Shown here: piece by piece, positions 22,262 to 35,400 of the stretch
Layout of the letters: each line of letters begins with the position of its first letter
How positions within the stretch are numbered: position 1 is the stretch's first letter
From: Beroe ovata
Lineage: Eukaryota; Ctenophora; Nuda; Beroida; Beroidae
Assembly: GCA_946803715.1 (NCBI GenBank)
Contig: CAMPET010000183.1
Coordinates: 15,344-79,343, forward strand
Direction of reading: 5' to 3'
Length of the DNA stretch: 64,000 nt
Translations under genes and position numbers: made by a program
The notes under the pieces: generated by a model
What the model saw: the letters and a program-made list of their open reading frames with translations, nothing else
What the model was told of the DNA's origin: nothing
Database searches by the model: none

Positions 22262-25200
22262 ATTCTCTCCATTTCAGGTGTGTTTCGGNCACACACACAC
22301 ATACACTCATTCTCTCCATTTCAGGTGTGTTTCGGGCCGATATACCGATCAAATTCAGGGTCACTCCGTCAGCGTTCCAAACTCTGATCGATGAGCTGGA
22401 GGAGACGATGAAGTTTTCCATCGAGGAGGAGGAGAAAATTCCCATGGACTATGTTACCAATTTCGATGAGGTATTACTACTAATTTTGAAGCATTCCCCC
22501 TGTACCATTCACTTTGACACTATGCATACTGCATAGTGCCATTGTAGCTGAACATCACGCAGAACTCAGCTCGCACGTCTGTGTGATCACGCAGCTGGAT
22601 GTAATATGTTTACCGTCACTGTTTTCCCGATAATCAGGTGATCACTGAGATCAAGAACATTCTCTCCGATTTGCGAGATACGCCGAACAGATTGGAGAAA
22701 CCGATGATATACCATCTGGATGTGGGAGCCATGTATCCTAACATCATCCTAACTAACAGACTCCAGCCATCTGCCCTCATTGATGAGGTCACGTGTGCTG
22801 CGTGTGATTTCAACAAACCTGGTGCAAAGTGAGTTGACCACACACACTCAATCCCATGATAGCGCCATCATAGTGAAGGTTACTATGGTTACAAATGTTA
22901 CTAGGTGGTAGCGGTTACCATGGTTATCTCACCAGGTGTCAGAGGACGATGGAGTGGTTGTGGCGGGGTGATTTTTCACCCGCATCCCGGGCAGAGTATC
23001 ACAGCATCAAGCAGCAGCTGGAAAGTGAGAAAGTGCCGGGTAAGGTGCCAGGGGAGCCCGCTCGGACTTTCCACGAGCTGCCGCCACAGGAACGGGCTGA
23101 AGTGGTCAAGAAGCGTCTGAACGAGTACTGCAAACGGGCGTACAGGAAGGTGCGTGTCTGTCGTGTTGTAATCGTCTGTTTCAATTAATTAGTCAGTTAA
23201 TTGTAACTATAACAATTATCACATGGTATGATTTCCCGACCTCCTTGGTAATGAGCAAAACTCGTGCAGACAAAGGTGACGAGGACAGAAAGCAGGAAGA
23301 GTACGATTTGTCAGCGAGAACACCCCTTCTACATCAATACTGTCAAATCATTCCGAGATAGGAGATACGAATACAAGGCCCTCAATAAACAGGTTTAATT
23401 ATAGATGAACCCGTGTAGCACTGGTCATAGTCTGAACCTGCATTTAAGTTTAATCATGCCAACGCTGCCATAGTAATACATTGTCTATTCTGTGTACCCG
23501 GTATTACAGTCACTTTAGTCAGTAGTCAGTACACAAAATTACCAAATGTTGGGTATTCGCGACATTCCCTAGCCCCACCCTAGTATGGTATGTATTCAGG
23601 CTGGTAAGAAGCACGCTGAGGCAGTTAAGAAAGGTGATCCCGTGGAGATAAAGAGAATGGCTGGCCAGGTGGTGCTGTATGACTCGCTCCAACTCGCTCA
23701 CAAGTGTATCCTCAACTCTTTCTACGGATATGTCATGAGGAAGGGGGCTCGGTGGTATAGCATGGAGATGGCAGGCATCGTGTGTTACACAGGTTGTTGT
23801 TACACATGTTGTTACACAGGTTGTTGTTACACATGTTGTTGTTACACAGGTTGTTGTTACACATGTTGCTGTTACACAGGTTGTTGTTACACATGTTGCT
23901 CATTATTGTATCACCAGCTCTTGCTCATTGGACATTGCAGTTACACTGTTCATATTGGTATGACTCTCCACAGGAGCGAATATTATCACCAAAGCGCGGG
24001 AAATAGTGGAGCAGATAGGACGACCACTCGAGCTCGATACTGACGGAATATGGTGTTGTCTTCCTGGGTCATTTCCTGAGAATTTCGAGATAAAAACCAG
24101 TCATCCAGGTATTTTAACAGTAGTTCAAGGAATTTTCCAATTTCAATCACTGGATTTGTCACTTGAATGAATGATTGGAATGCTCGTTGCCCTAAATCCC
24201 CAATGTATAGAATACCTAACACGTGTCACGGTTGTGACAATGACTGTTTGTCTGATGATGTATCTTGATGTCTGCAGATCAGCGAAAACAGAAAGTTACA
24301 ATTTCATACCCTGGCGCTATGCTGAATGTCATGGTATACAAACACTTCACCAATGATCAATATCACGATCTTGAAGACCCCAAGACCTTGAGTTATACAA
24401 TCAAATCAGAGAACAGCATATTCTTCGAGGTAGGTTCAAAACAGCGGCTACCAACCACACTCGTAGGATATGGTGTTCCAAAGTGGTTCTTAACCTATGG
24501 GCCAGTGGTCATGATACGCGGCATCAATAATTCTACACAACTCATGACCAGTATATCCGTGTTTAGTGAGATCTTTGAGATCTGTGTTTTGTATCAATCT
24601 GCCACCAGGTCGACGGCCCGTACAAAGCCATGATTCTGCCGGCAGCCAAGGAGGAGGGCAAGAAACTGAAGAAACGGTACGCAGTCTTCAACTTCGATGG
24701 CAGCTTGGCTGAACTCAAGGGCTTCGAGGTTTGACAGTCGCTTACACTTGTTTTTGTGTAGATTTGGAGCGTGTTTCCCCTGTTTTTCACTGTCCACTTT
24801 AACATGACGGTGTGATTTCAGTTGAAGAGGAGAGGAGAGTTACAGTTGATCAAGAATTTCCAGTCGTCTGTATTTGGTGCGTTTCTGGAGGGTACCAATC
24901 TGAAAGAGGTTTATGCTGCTGTGGCTAAGGTAAGCACCATAGCTCAGTCATGTGGTCCTTGATTGGCGTTTTATTCGTTTGTAGAATCTGTGCATTTTAT
25001 AGCATAATTGAACGGGTTGTATGGGCAGCCTGCAACTACGAGCAATTCTTTTGGGGATCGAGGTAGAATTGTCAAGTGAACACACACTATTATTAAGGAG
25101 GCTGTAGTATAGTTGCGATGCTCAGGTTGCCGACTACTGGCTGGATATCCTGTACTCTCAAGCGGAGAACATGCCGGACGAAGAGCTGTTTGACCTGATC

Positions 25201-28200
25201 AGCTCGGAGCGGAGTATGTCACGCAAACTGGAGGAGTACGGCGAACAGAAGAGTACTTCCATCAGGTAGTCCACGATATAGTCCATCAGGTAGTATAGTA
25301 GTCCACGATATAGTCCATCAGGTAGTATAGTAGTCCACGATATAGTCCATCAGGTAGTATAGTAGTCCACGATATAGTCCATCAGGTAGTAGTATAGTCC
25401 ACGATATCAGTGTGTACAACAGGTAGAAACATTCGTCTGTGGAGTGAATGCCAGCTAATTGGATTGCGATGCCGTTTGTATCAAATTGCCAATTGATACC
25501 ATAACCTCAATGCAAAGTTTGTGATCAATTCATCCCTCGACCCTCAGTACTGCAAAACGCATAGCCGAATTTCTCGGAGATCAGATGATAAAAGACAAGG
25601 GGCTGAACTGTAAGTTTATCATCGCAAAGAAGCCTGAAGGAAGTCCGGTAACGGAAAGGGCGATTCCGGTGGCGATTTTCCAAGCGGAGACGGCAGTGAA
25701 GAAGTACTATCTGAGGCGGTGGCTGAAATCGCCGAGTCTGGTGGACTTTGATATACGAGATATCCTTGACTGGGATTATTACAAGGAGAGATTTGGGAGT
25801 GCGATCATGAAAATCATTACTATTCCAGCTGCGTTACAAGGTACACACAACACAGACATGAACATGCACACACACACACATGCACACACACACACATACA
25901 CACTTACATCTATACACAATTACACATACAGTTGACACACACATTACATACACAAACACAAAGATACACACACCTATACACACACACACCCATACACATC
26001 CATACACCCATGCACACCCATACACCCAGGCGTGTCGAATCCTGTTCCTCGAGTTCAACATCCTGACTGGCTGTACAAGATGGTAGCGGAAAAGAACGAT
26101 GTTTTCCAGCAAAAGAAGATAACAGAAATGTTTGGCAAGGTTTTATCATAACATGCCTGTCATCAGCAGTCCGCCATGACACTGTCATACCAGAATACCA
26201 GATATGTGACACCAGGTTACTATACAGGCTGTCAAGAAACCGCTCGGTACTAACACATCTGAGAATATCCCTGAAATCGAGGACCTGGGAGCAGCTGGGA
26301 TTACGCCCACTGGCAAACCTGCCATAGTAACTAAACAGCCGAGCAAACGCACTCTACCAGAGGATAAGATACCAGTTCATTGGAAAGAGGAGCTAGGTAT
26401 TGCTTGATTATTTGATTCTCAATTGTTTCTTGTTTATTTTATTCTGCTTATGTTTTTGCACGTGTTCATTTGATTCTGCTGAGGTTGTGACACTTGATGA
26501 TTGTAACATGCAACACCCAGGCGAGCCTCCAATCTTCAAAGAGGGAGTCAGTCAGTTCAATAGCTGGCTCTCGTTCCACAAGCGGAAGTGGAAGTTACAG
26601 AAGAAAATACGGGAGCAAGCCTCAACTGCTAAGGTAGGCGTGTACGTACACTGTACAACCCTGAGTGAGTGGTACGGTTCCTGGTACCACCCTGAATGGA
26701 TGGTAAAAATACCCCTGACTATTGACAATCGACATTCCCCAATTTGTCCTGGCAGGTGTCAGCATTCGGTGTAAGCAACCCTACTCGTGATAAGAGTGGT
26801 GGATCACGTGGTACCATGGCAGACTTTGTGCGTCAGGGACAACAGAACATTCTCAAGAGTATATGGGAGGTGATCCAGGTGGTGCCGTTGAGTACACCCG
26901 GCCACTTCCGGTTATGGGTCTCTGTGGACGGGAATATCCAGCAGCTGAAGGTGAGTCGGTATGTGTGTGTGTGTGTGTGTGTGTGTGGACTGTGGAGTGT
27001 GAGCACTGCCTTGTGGTAATGGGTACTGCTTGGTTTGGGGGCATTGTTTACAGCGCATAACTGGTGTGAAAGTGTGACAGCAGATAGTGTGTGAGTGGTG
27101 TGACAACACACACACACGCTACTCCCCCTCCTATCGTAGGTGACAGTTCCTCGCACATTCTACGTGAACTGTAGGACACCCAAGGAGCGCGAGCATGGCG
27201 AACTGTGGCGGAAAACGAGCAAGATTCTCCCACGATCGGCTCCACTCCTCAATCTGTACGAGTATACCGTTCCTGAGGATGTTTTCCAGCAGCATGCCGG
27301 TACCATTCAAATTTGAGTTACTGATGAAGAATATGTAGATATCGAAAGTGCTCTTATTGATTTATTCGATGCATATCATGCAGTGTCACGGTTAATTTAT
27401 CACTGCGCATGCATTGCTCATGCATGTTCCCAGGCGAGATTTCCACGGAGTTGGCAGGCCCAGACGTGGAGGGAGTGTACGAGACAAATGTGCCGTCTCT
27501 CTTCAGAATTCTCGTACAGCTGGGATGTGCTTGCTCTGTTCAACCAGAACACGCTAGATACAGGTTTAATTTTATAAGACGGATAACAGATGCAATGATC
27601 GTCCATCAGGGCATTGATCCCCTATCAGGATGTCATTAGACATGGTTCAATCAGTCAATCACTGATTAGTCAATAACGAGTGATTTATTAATGATGGTCT
27701 ATCGGTGTATACACAGAACTCGTAATCTCCTCACAGATCCCTGGTGAACGACTCGTCAGATACGTTTGAGTTGCAGAATCTCCAGTTTCGATCTGAAGCC
27801 GAAGTCACGTATCTGAGTAACGTTGATTACGTGTACTTGTACGAGATAAACAGTGGGACACGTAACATCATTGGGTTGTTTAGCAACCTCGAGCACAAAG
27901 CAACGGTCTTTGTGTCTGATCCGGCTAAATCTAACAGTGTGGGCAACCTAGGTAAACATCTTGAATCGTTGTATTCTGAAACATTGTCATCTATCTGCAG
28001 ATAGCCTGAACTGAGATTACACGATAGTCATGTTCATTCATATTTTTCGTAGTCTCCTCTAGTCTTGCTCAATATGTCATAGATAAACCTCTCTATAAGA
28101 ACCTGTCTATAATCTGTCTACAGGAAATCACTATAGAGCTGTGTATCAAAGTGAGAAGGATGGACTGTCAGCAACATTCACCCCACCTGATGATATGAAC

Positions 28201-31200
28201 TTTGAGGTGCGTGTTGCGTGATTTCTTAGTTTCTTCACCCCCACCAGTAGAGTATCGTTGGATATCTCTATCTGCGCAAACTTCAAACTTTCTGTTTGAG
28301 GTTTGCTCGATTTGTAAGTACCTCCTTTACATAGATCCGAGTAGAGGACAGTATGAAGACGACAGGTCGTGCGGTACAACGGTACCTGACAGATTATCGT
28401 GACAGACACAGGAGTGTGGTGATCCTACTACAGTCACTCGACCAAAGCAAGACACAGGTGTGACAGGCCAGTGATCTGATCACTGATCATATGGCAGTTA
28501 GGTTCACCACTGATCATGGCTGTGTAGTGTGAATACCACTTCTGCTTGCCATGTTTAACACATCCTGGGGCCCGTTCCCAAACGAACTCAAGTCAAAAAT
28601 CAATTGGAACTTGCACTGCAAAATCTGTCCCAGGAAGGACACTCTTCATCTCTAACCTCTGTTTTTATAGGTGCCAGCTATCAGCTCATGCCCTGTTGTG
28701 GCTGTGCCATTTGACTCGCTGGACTCAATAGCCATGTTAGACTGGCAGAGACATGCCACTAGGAAGATGATCGTCAACTTCTTCAGGTACCGATCAAACA
28801 AGGAGATGAGTACACTACGTCATGTTGTTGTTTTGTAGAACTCTCTTCTTGTAATGATGTTTGATCAGCTGCCTCATTCTCTGTAACTTCACAGTTCTCT
28901 AAAGTGGCTCGAGCACAATCTCACGTACGCACGTTACGTGCACGTGCCCATTGGTAACGTGTCCGAGGACCTGCCCGTTCTTGCCGGTGACGTGTTCTAC
29001 GCCCGACATCTCCTCAAGCAGAATCACGTGTTGTGGGCGAACACGGGTCTTGTGCCAGATTTGGGAGGCAAGGAGGAGGATGATCACAGACTGATGGGCA
29101 CCACAGAACAACAACACGTCCTCTCACTCAACTTCCCTGCTGCTTACAACACCGCGTGTGTGGAGGTGAGTGTTGCTATAGCAACAATGCGGTGTGGAGT
29201 TGAGTGTTGCTAGCAACATCGCTTGTGTAGAGGTAAGTGTTGTTCACAGTTACAGCACCGTTTGGGTCGCTAGCAACAATGTGTGTTGGCCGTGGTATGT
29301 TGATGGACCATGTAGGTACCATGCGTTATCAATGATCTTCACACAAATCAGATGCCCCACCACTATCTCACCATTTCAGATAAACTTGGAGGGTCTCGCT
29401 GTCAACACGATACTCCACAGTCATCATGTTAACGACCTGGAAGGTGTCAGCACGGTGTCTCTGGACACCATCAACCAGCAGGTCAGCTTGGTATTCTCTT
29501 CAGATGATCAAATATATGAGCTCATCGCTTTACTACTTGTCATATTGTCAGTAATTATTGTCAGTAAAACTTGTCAATTTGTCGGTAATGGTCAGTAATA
29601 TGTTTCAGGTGGGAATTGATAAGGGCGAGGGCAGCGTGACAGTGACGGCGTACGATGAGGCTGCTCAGGTTAATCCAGCATTCAAAGTTCTCAAGACCAT
29701 GGTCATGGGCTGGCTTCATCAGGTGAGAAATTGTCACAATATCATGTACAGTGTCTAATGAGTACTGACAGTGTCAGTAGTACTGACAGTAGCATTAGCT
29801 AGTACTGACACTATTCCACATTACCGACTCTGATTGCAGGTCTCTGCGTCTAACAACCAGTATGCCGACACTCAACTAGTCCACTTTTACCGGTGGTTAA
29901 CCAGTTCCACCTCTCTTTTATACGACCCGGCTCTAGCTAGAGTTGTAAACAGCAGCATCAAGAAACTCTTCCTGCAGCTTATCATGGAGGTATATGATCA
30001 GGGGATAATGCTTCATATACGTTCGTCGCTCAATCATCGGTCCTGTACAGTGTACATGATAGCTCGATATCGAGGACAGTACTGCTCGTGACTGATGCAG
30101 TGCAGAGACTCCTCACTATAATCAGTCTCTGAAAATGTTGCTATCTCGATAGTTATGTGTGTGACAGTTTGCATGTGTGACTGGATCCTGGGCAGTCTGT
30201 GTGTGTGTGTGTGTGNGTGTGTGTGTGTGTGTGTCGGGCAACTTGGAGACTGCCAGATCCTGTACTTGTGTCTTGTACGATGTACCTGGGTCTCCTGTAC
30301 ATGTATCGTAAATCGTTGCAGGTGCGGAAGCTAGGATCGACCATCGTGTACTGTGATATAAACCGGATAGTTGTTGCGACTAAGAAGCGTACAATTGAGG
30401 ATGCTCAGAACTACATGGACTACATTATAGGCAGCATCACATCGCAAGAGTTGTTTGGATGTGTTGCTTTGCAGGTACGATATTCATATACGTTACATAC
30501 AGTGTACTGCACGCAGCTACTGTCTGATAACTTATCACAGTGTTTATGATAGCTGATCACGTGATGACTCCCTCGTAAGAATAAGATTGCAGGACCCTGT
30601 GACACACCCATTGTGCTCATTCCGTTGTACACACACCACAGGTGACTAGAACGTGGGAGAATGTTCTGTGGCTGGATCCTGTGAACTATGGGGGAGCGGC
30701 ACGGAACCCTGATGATCTATCACCAACCATCCACATGAACTGGAACCTAAAGAAGTTCCTCCCTGAGGATGGCAGTATTCAGAAGTTTTTCCAGTTGATT
30801 ATCGCCGGATATATCCAGGTAAATTGTTGTCTCTTACTCTAATCTGTGATACTTTTGGCATGTCAGCGTGTCAATGTCATCACATGTATCACATGTGATA
30901 GTTCTTCATCTCATTTCGGGAGTGTTTTTGGGAGTTACTGTTAGCAGTGTTTACTAGAAGTAGACTAAGACAGGGCTTTTTTGACACCTTGTTTGGCCCC
31001 TTGGCTCTGCCGACGGCCATGCCCTCTTCCCGAGGACAAGAGAAATGCTGCCCATTATTGCACCCTCCATACTGCAGGCAGTTAACAAGATGATACGTGA
31101 CTCAATAGATGACCACGTACCAGGGGAGACGCCCATCCGACGAGCATCACAGAAGGGAGAAACTGCGGATCAGTCTGCGTTACAGACATTCGTAACGGAC

Positions 31201-32048
31201 AAACTCGTCACGCAGCTGTACAGCATTGTTCAGAGGATTCACAGCAACATGCCGAGTAACATTGTGGGAGATAGAAACGTGTTTCCTAATCTACCAGGTA
31301 CAAAAAAACCTGGAATGTGAACTTCGTATCGATACTGGATACTTTAGAAATCGATGAGATCCCAAATAAAAGTACCATCGCATGTTGAACTAGATGCTTA
31401 TGTACACTTACAGAACAGTGTTGGTTTTCTCTAATTTGTAATTCTATGTCGATAACTATTGAGGTACTCGTCCCAGGTTCTCACTTGGACCTCAAGAACC
31501 CAGCTCTAGAGTTTATAAAGAGTGTCTGTAAAATCCTCAGTCTGGACACTACGATAGCTGGACAAGTGAACAAACTGAAGAGAGACCTCCTACGACTGAT
31601 ACAAGTGGGAGAGTTCTCAGAAAGCAGCATTTTCCAGGACCCCTGCCTCTCGTTTGTCCTGGCCGAAGTGATTTGTAAGAAGTGTAGCAACTGCCGGGAC
31701 ATAGATCTGTGCCGAGACCCATACCTGGAGACCGGTCCGCCACCCCGGTGGCTTTGTGCCCACTGCTCCTCACCGTATCAGAGCGACGTGATTGAGAGTG
31801 CTCTGGTAAGCCACCTACAGGAGCTCATTCTACAGAACACCCTGCAGGATCTCGTGTGCACCAAGTGTGGTGGCGTGAAGAACACTAACATGGCAGAGTA
31901 TTGCGGCTGTGCGGGTAGCTTTGCGCCAATGAACCAGGTGGCGGACTTACAGACACGCTTACAAGTCCTGGGTAGTATAGCTCAACATTTTCAACTGAAT
32001 ATTCTCCACGGGTTAGTGGATTGGACTAAGAGTCAAATCAGTGTCTGA
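19628..32048 (+). CDS. POLE: DNA polymerase epsilon catalytic subunit, N-terminus missing
   Basis: Thirty-eight exons with consistent phases give 2,123 residues to the TGA at 32046: 19628-19724, 19872-20004, 20142-20274, 20342-20450, 20547-20748, 21112-21316, 21383-21600, 21732-21904, 22001-22116, 22325-22470, 22638-22828, 22936-23149, 23270-23392, 23600-23792, 23974-24108, 24278-24429, 24609-24728, 24822-24929, 25126-25265, 25548-25840, 26030-26139, 26228-26396, 26521-26633, 26756-26950, 27140-27299, 27434-27563, 27737-27951, 28124-28206, 28335-28457, 28671-28786, 28895-29165, 29380-29481, 29609-29722, 29840-29989, 30322-30474, 30642-30818, 31078-31297, 31477-32048. Exonuclease motifs [17 protein letters not shown] and [11 protein letters not shown] are intact; so are polymerase motifs [35 protein letters not shown] and ELDTDGIW, and [13 protein letters not shown]. 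The C-terminal half (inactive polymerase fold) ends in the two cysteine clusters [13 protein letters not shown] / CAHCSSPY and CTKCGGVKN / YCGCAG. It makes the leading strand with proofreading. About 90 N-terminal residues are lost in the gap. Confidence 0.96.
20755..21040. repeat. minisatellite in POLE intron
   Basis: Phrases built from 'tacaatgtac(c/t)atgtc' and '(a)tgtagcccggtgtacaatg' repeat through almost the whole 363-bp intron after the DIE-motif exon, in a higher-order order of two alternating types. Non-coding. Confidence 0.75.
22205..22324. repeat. CA microsatellite and duplicated acceptor around a single N
   Basis: (CA)n at 22211-22258 is followed by 'ctcattctctccatttcagg' and the start of the next POLE exon, then an N at 22289, then (CA)n and the same acceptor phrase again. 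Only the second copy (exon from 22325) continues into the exon. Most likely a collapsed or duplicated read join. Confidence 0.75.
23793..23905. repeat. minisatellite in POLE intron
   Basis: 'acaggttgttgttacacatg' and shorter variants repeat about six times directly after the exon encoding motif B. The repeat starts at the donor (…tacacag|gttgttg), so slippage could affect recognition of the splice site. Confidence 0.75.
25266..25405. repeat. 32-bp minisatellite starting at a POLE donor site
   Basis: The donor sequence itself (atcag|gtagt) is part of the unit 'tccatcaggtagtatagtag' + 'tccacgatatag', repeated about four and a half times. Each copy therefore offers an extra potential donor (cag|gtagta). 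Confidence 0.75.
25858..26025. repeat. CA-rich microsatellite filling a POLE intron
   Basis: Imperfect (CA)n with 'tacaca' and 'ccatacac' variants fills nearly the whole intron before the exon at 26030. A His/Thr-rich open frame through it is spurious. Confidence 0.8.
30196..30232. repeat. TG microsatellite with single-N join
   Basis: (TG)n interrupted by one N at 30216 within a POLE intron. The repeat length is uncertain. Confidence 0.85.
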
Positions 32049-32484
32049 ACTCAGTGAAACTAACTATAGACTGTTTTCGGTTGTAAGCCGCAATCACTGG
32101 GCTGACTCTGAGTCGGCTGAGGCAAGCCGCGTTTTTACTAGTCAAAACATCAACATTTTCCGGGGACATGATCATAGAACAAGTTAGAAGATTGCTCTAA
32201 GTACAGTCAAATTAGTATTTGTAATTTGTATAATACAGTAGAACTTGGCGGCATGTAGAAAACAGAAAAATTAATCTCTTCACAGTCCAAAAACCAATGA
32301 TAAGCTCGAGGTACATCTGACGACAGCAGCACACATGTAGAACGTAGATTAGTTCAAACAACTGGTTGAATTTAAAAAGTTTTCAGTCTTAAAAATCAAA
32401 ATTGGCCCACAATATTATTATTCGATAATAAATATTCTTCTAAAACAAACTAATTGTTCAGTACATGAATTGTGCAAGGTTGAA
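32049..32484. other. 436-bp convergent spacer between POLE and SND1
   Basis: The 3' ends of two converging genes meet here. One plus-strand AATAAA lies at 32427-32432, about 380 bases after the POLE stop and only about 50 bases from the SND1 stop, so the transcripts probably overlap. I see no clear minus-strand poly(A) signal for SND1. Confidence 0.5.
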
Positions 32485-35400
32485 TTATTTCTTGTATCCG
32501 AATTCGTCAGCATCGTCAGTAGTGAAATCACCGTATTGGAAGCGGTTTCTCCTGTTCTTACGGGCATCGCTCATCGCAGCTTCGTACTGAGACATCTGAA
32601 ACAAGTAACCGTTAGAACAGGAGCTTCACAAACATGTCCGTAATGAATACTTTCTCATCAAGGTATCAAAAATTGAACACGTAACTTGTGGAAAGGTACA
32701 CTTACCAGAGTGCCGTATCGGTTCCTGTTTCTCTGTTTCTCAAACTCTACTAGTCCGGATGACAGAAGATGAGTAGCAATGTCGTTCCCGTTAGACGACA
32801 GGGATACGAGATCTACACCAGAGTTCTTACCCACTACGTTCAGTACAAGTGTGTTGTTGAGCATCGACTGGAAATATGTGTGACGGGTGTAACAATGTTA
32901 CCATGACGACAACGAATCATCTGATCACTGCTATAGTACTACTGAGCCCCCACACAGTCACACAAAGTAGTACACCCTGATCCCCATTTTCCTCCCACAC
33001 CCTTCCCTCTCCTCCCTAACTACCACACCACTCGCTCCCCGCCTTGGCGCCTTCTTCCACTCCCTCATTTCTTGCTCCACAGCCTCCACCCGGCACCCAT
33101 TCCACTCCCACCCTTCCTCCCTCTCACCTGGAGTTCTCTCATGCTGTCAGGGATCCACTCTTCGTCCTCAGGAGGGATGATGAACGCCAGCTGGCACTCT
33201 GACGCCGCGGCCGGGACTTTCGAGTACTGATGAGCGAGTGAGGCTAGCTTAGTCGAGGGAACACTCGCTCTGTTGCCAAAGTCAATGTACAGCACATCCA
33301 CGAGGTCTTCGTTACGGTGGACTTTCAGCACTTTCGCCCGGTACCTGTTACATTACATAGTGTCACGCCAAGTGTACATTACATACCCTACACACGTGTC
33401 CTTTGCTTCTCACAGTCAATGTGTCTCACAGAGATTGTGTCTCAATTGTATCTCACATACTTTGTGTGTCTCAATTGTGTCTCAATTGTGTCTCACATCA
33501 GCTTATTACCAGTTGTTATCCTCGCTGAATATGGCAGCACAGAGATCTCCTGTTCTCGGCGTGTAGCTCCCAGGGAGCGGTGGATCACTGATCAGATCTG
33601 ATCTCATCTGGTTCATGAGGGACACGAGAGCAGCGCCGTCCTTACACCGCTGTACCCACATCTTGCTGCAATTCTCGATATGCGTCACCACTACTTCCTG
33701 GGGAGAGAGAGGCAGATAATTCGTGTATTTAGGGAGGGAGAGAGGTGTGTGTAGCGAGGGAGAGAGAGGGCTTGTACACTGCGCCCTTGTTCTTATCCTG
33801 TACTTCTTAACTGCACAACGTTAAACACGATGGAGAGAATAGGGGGAGATTCCCCGGGAAAAGGGGGCAACAAATCACATTAGACATCACTGGCAAACTC
33901 ACAGTCATAGCTGGAGTTGATTCTGCGATGTTGCTATCTGTCTGCTCTACTGTTTCTTCCTTAACTTCAGCTGTCTCCACATAATCCTTCCACAGACGCT
34001 TGCGAGCTGCTTTCGATTCTGCTTCAACTCTGATGTGAGGACAGTGAGATGCTCATGGGTGATTGAGAAGTAACTTTGACACGAGTATGAACGATTCCCC
34101 TACCATACCTAGCCACAGTTTAGCTGTGTATGTACCTGGATAGCTGGTCAAAGTATTTGCCGCGCTCTGCCGTGAAGTGAACAGTTGCAAGTCCCTCCTT
34201 CACAAGATCGACAGACATATTGGCATCATCCACAAACAGGTATCCGATGAAGTTACCAGCCTTATCACAGCTTTCAACCTCAATTTCCACTTCACGATGC
34301 ATGATGCGGTCCTTCAGGAATTCCAGTGCTTCTTCGCCGTATGGTTCCGCTGCAACGGCGGGCATTCCTTTGATTGAGGGACGCGCGGCTCTTGGGCAGC
34401 TGTATGGAGTCGAATTAGGGTAATCTTCAGTCTCACAGAGGAGCAAGTTGTTGAGAAGTTGCTCAACAAAGCAAGTGCTCATATGATCAACTCGTGATGA
34501 GGGAACTCACGATATTCCGCTGAGTAAGAAGGTAGCGAGGCACGTATCTCTGGGAATGTACACTCTCACACGACTTCCACTAGCCACAAACTCGACTACA
34601 GCATGCAGGCGACCAATCCGCTGCAAGAAGGGGAGGAACTGTTTGCTCTTCGCGGCGTTTCCTGCGAGGTCTGCTACTTTGTGGATTGGAGGCTCGCCAG
34701 TCGAATGAAGGCCCGCTTTATTCTGTGAAAAGAGGCGATTAATAACAATGATCACGGTACATTTACTAAGTGAGTGACAGAATTGCCAAACAACCCACCT
34801 TCTTAGCTTTCTCCTGAGCTAGCAGCAGCGCGTCGTAGTTTGCTGCCCGTTCGTCATCATCTTGCTTGTGCCAGGCTACAGTAGCCAGACCCTTGCTGAC
34901 GATAGCTTCCTGAATATTCTGATTTCCCAAGAACACCGATGCACAAACTCTCTCCGGATATCCATTAGCGGCAGGTCTCACGTAATCCACTGTCACATTG
35001 ACCTTCTTCCCAATTAATCGCTTGCGCAGGAATTCCCTCGCTTCAAACAGGTATGGAACTTCGTACAGAGCTTTAGAGGGAGGCCCTGGATCTGATCCCT
35101 CAGCTGGTCGAGGCTGTCTGATTGAGGAAAGTGTGACCCGCTTGTATACACCGCCCACTTTGATAACGATCACTTCACCGTTCACAATCTCAGTGACTTT
35201 GCCGGAAAACTCTTTCTGATCTTTAGGCACGGTACAAACTGGACCTAGGTAAGAACCAAGTGGTTGAGTTTTGAGAACAATGTCTAATATTGAATTGGAG
35301 AGTAACACTGACATCTTGTAGTGTCAAAATACCTTCGAAATTCTTCCATAGCCGCTTTCTCTCGCCCTTCGCCTGCCTCATCGCACTTCTGTACTTTTCT

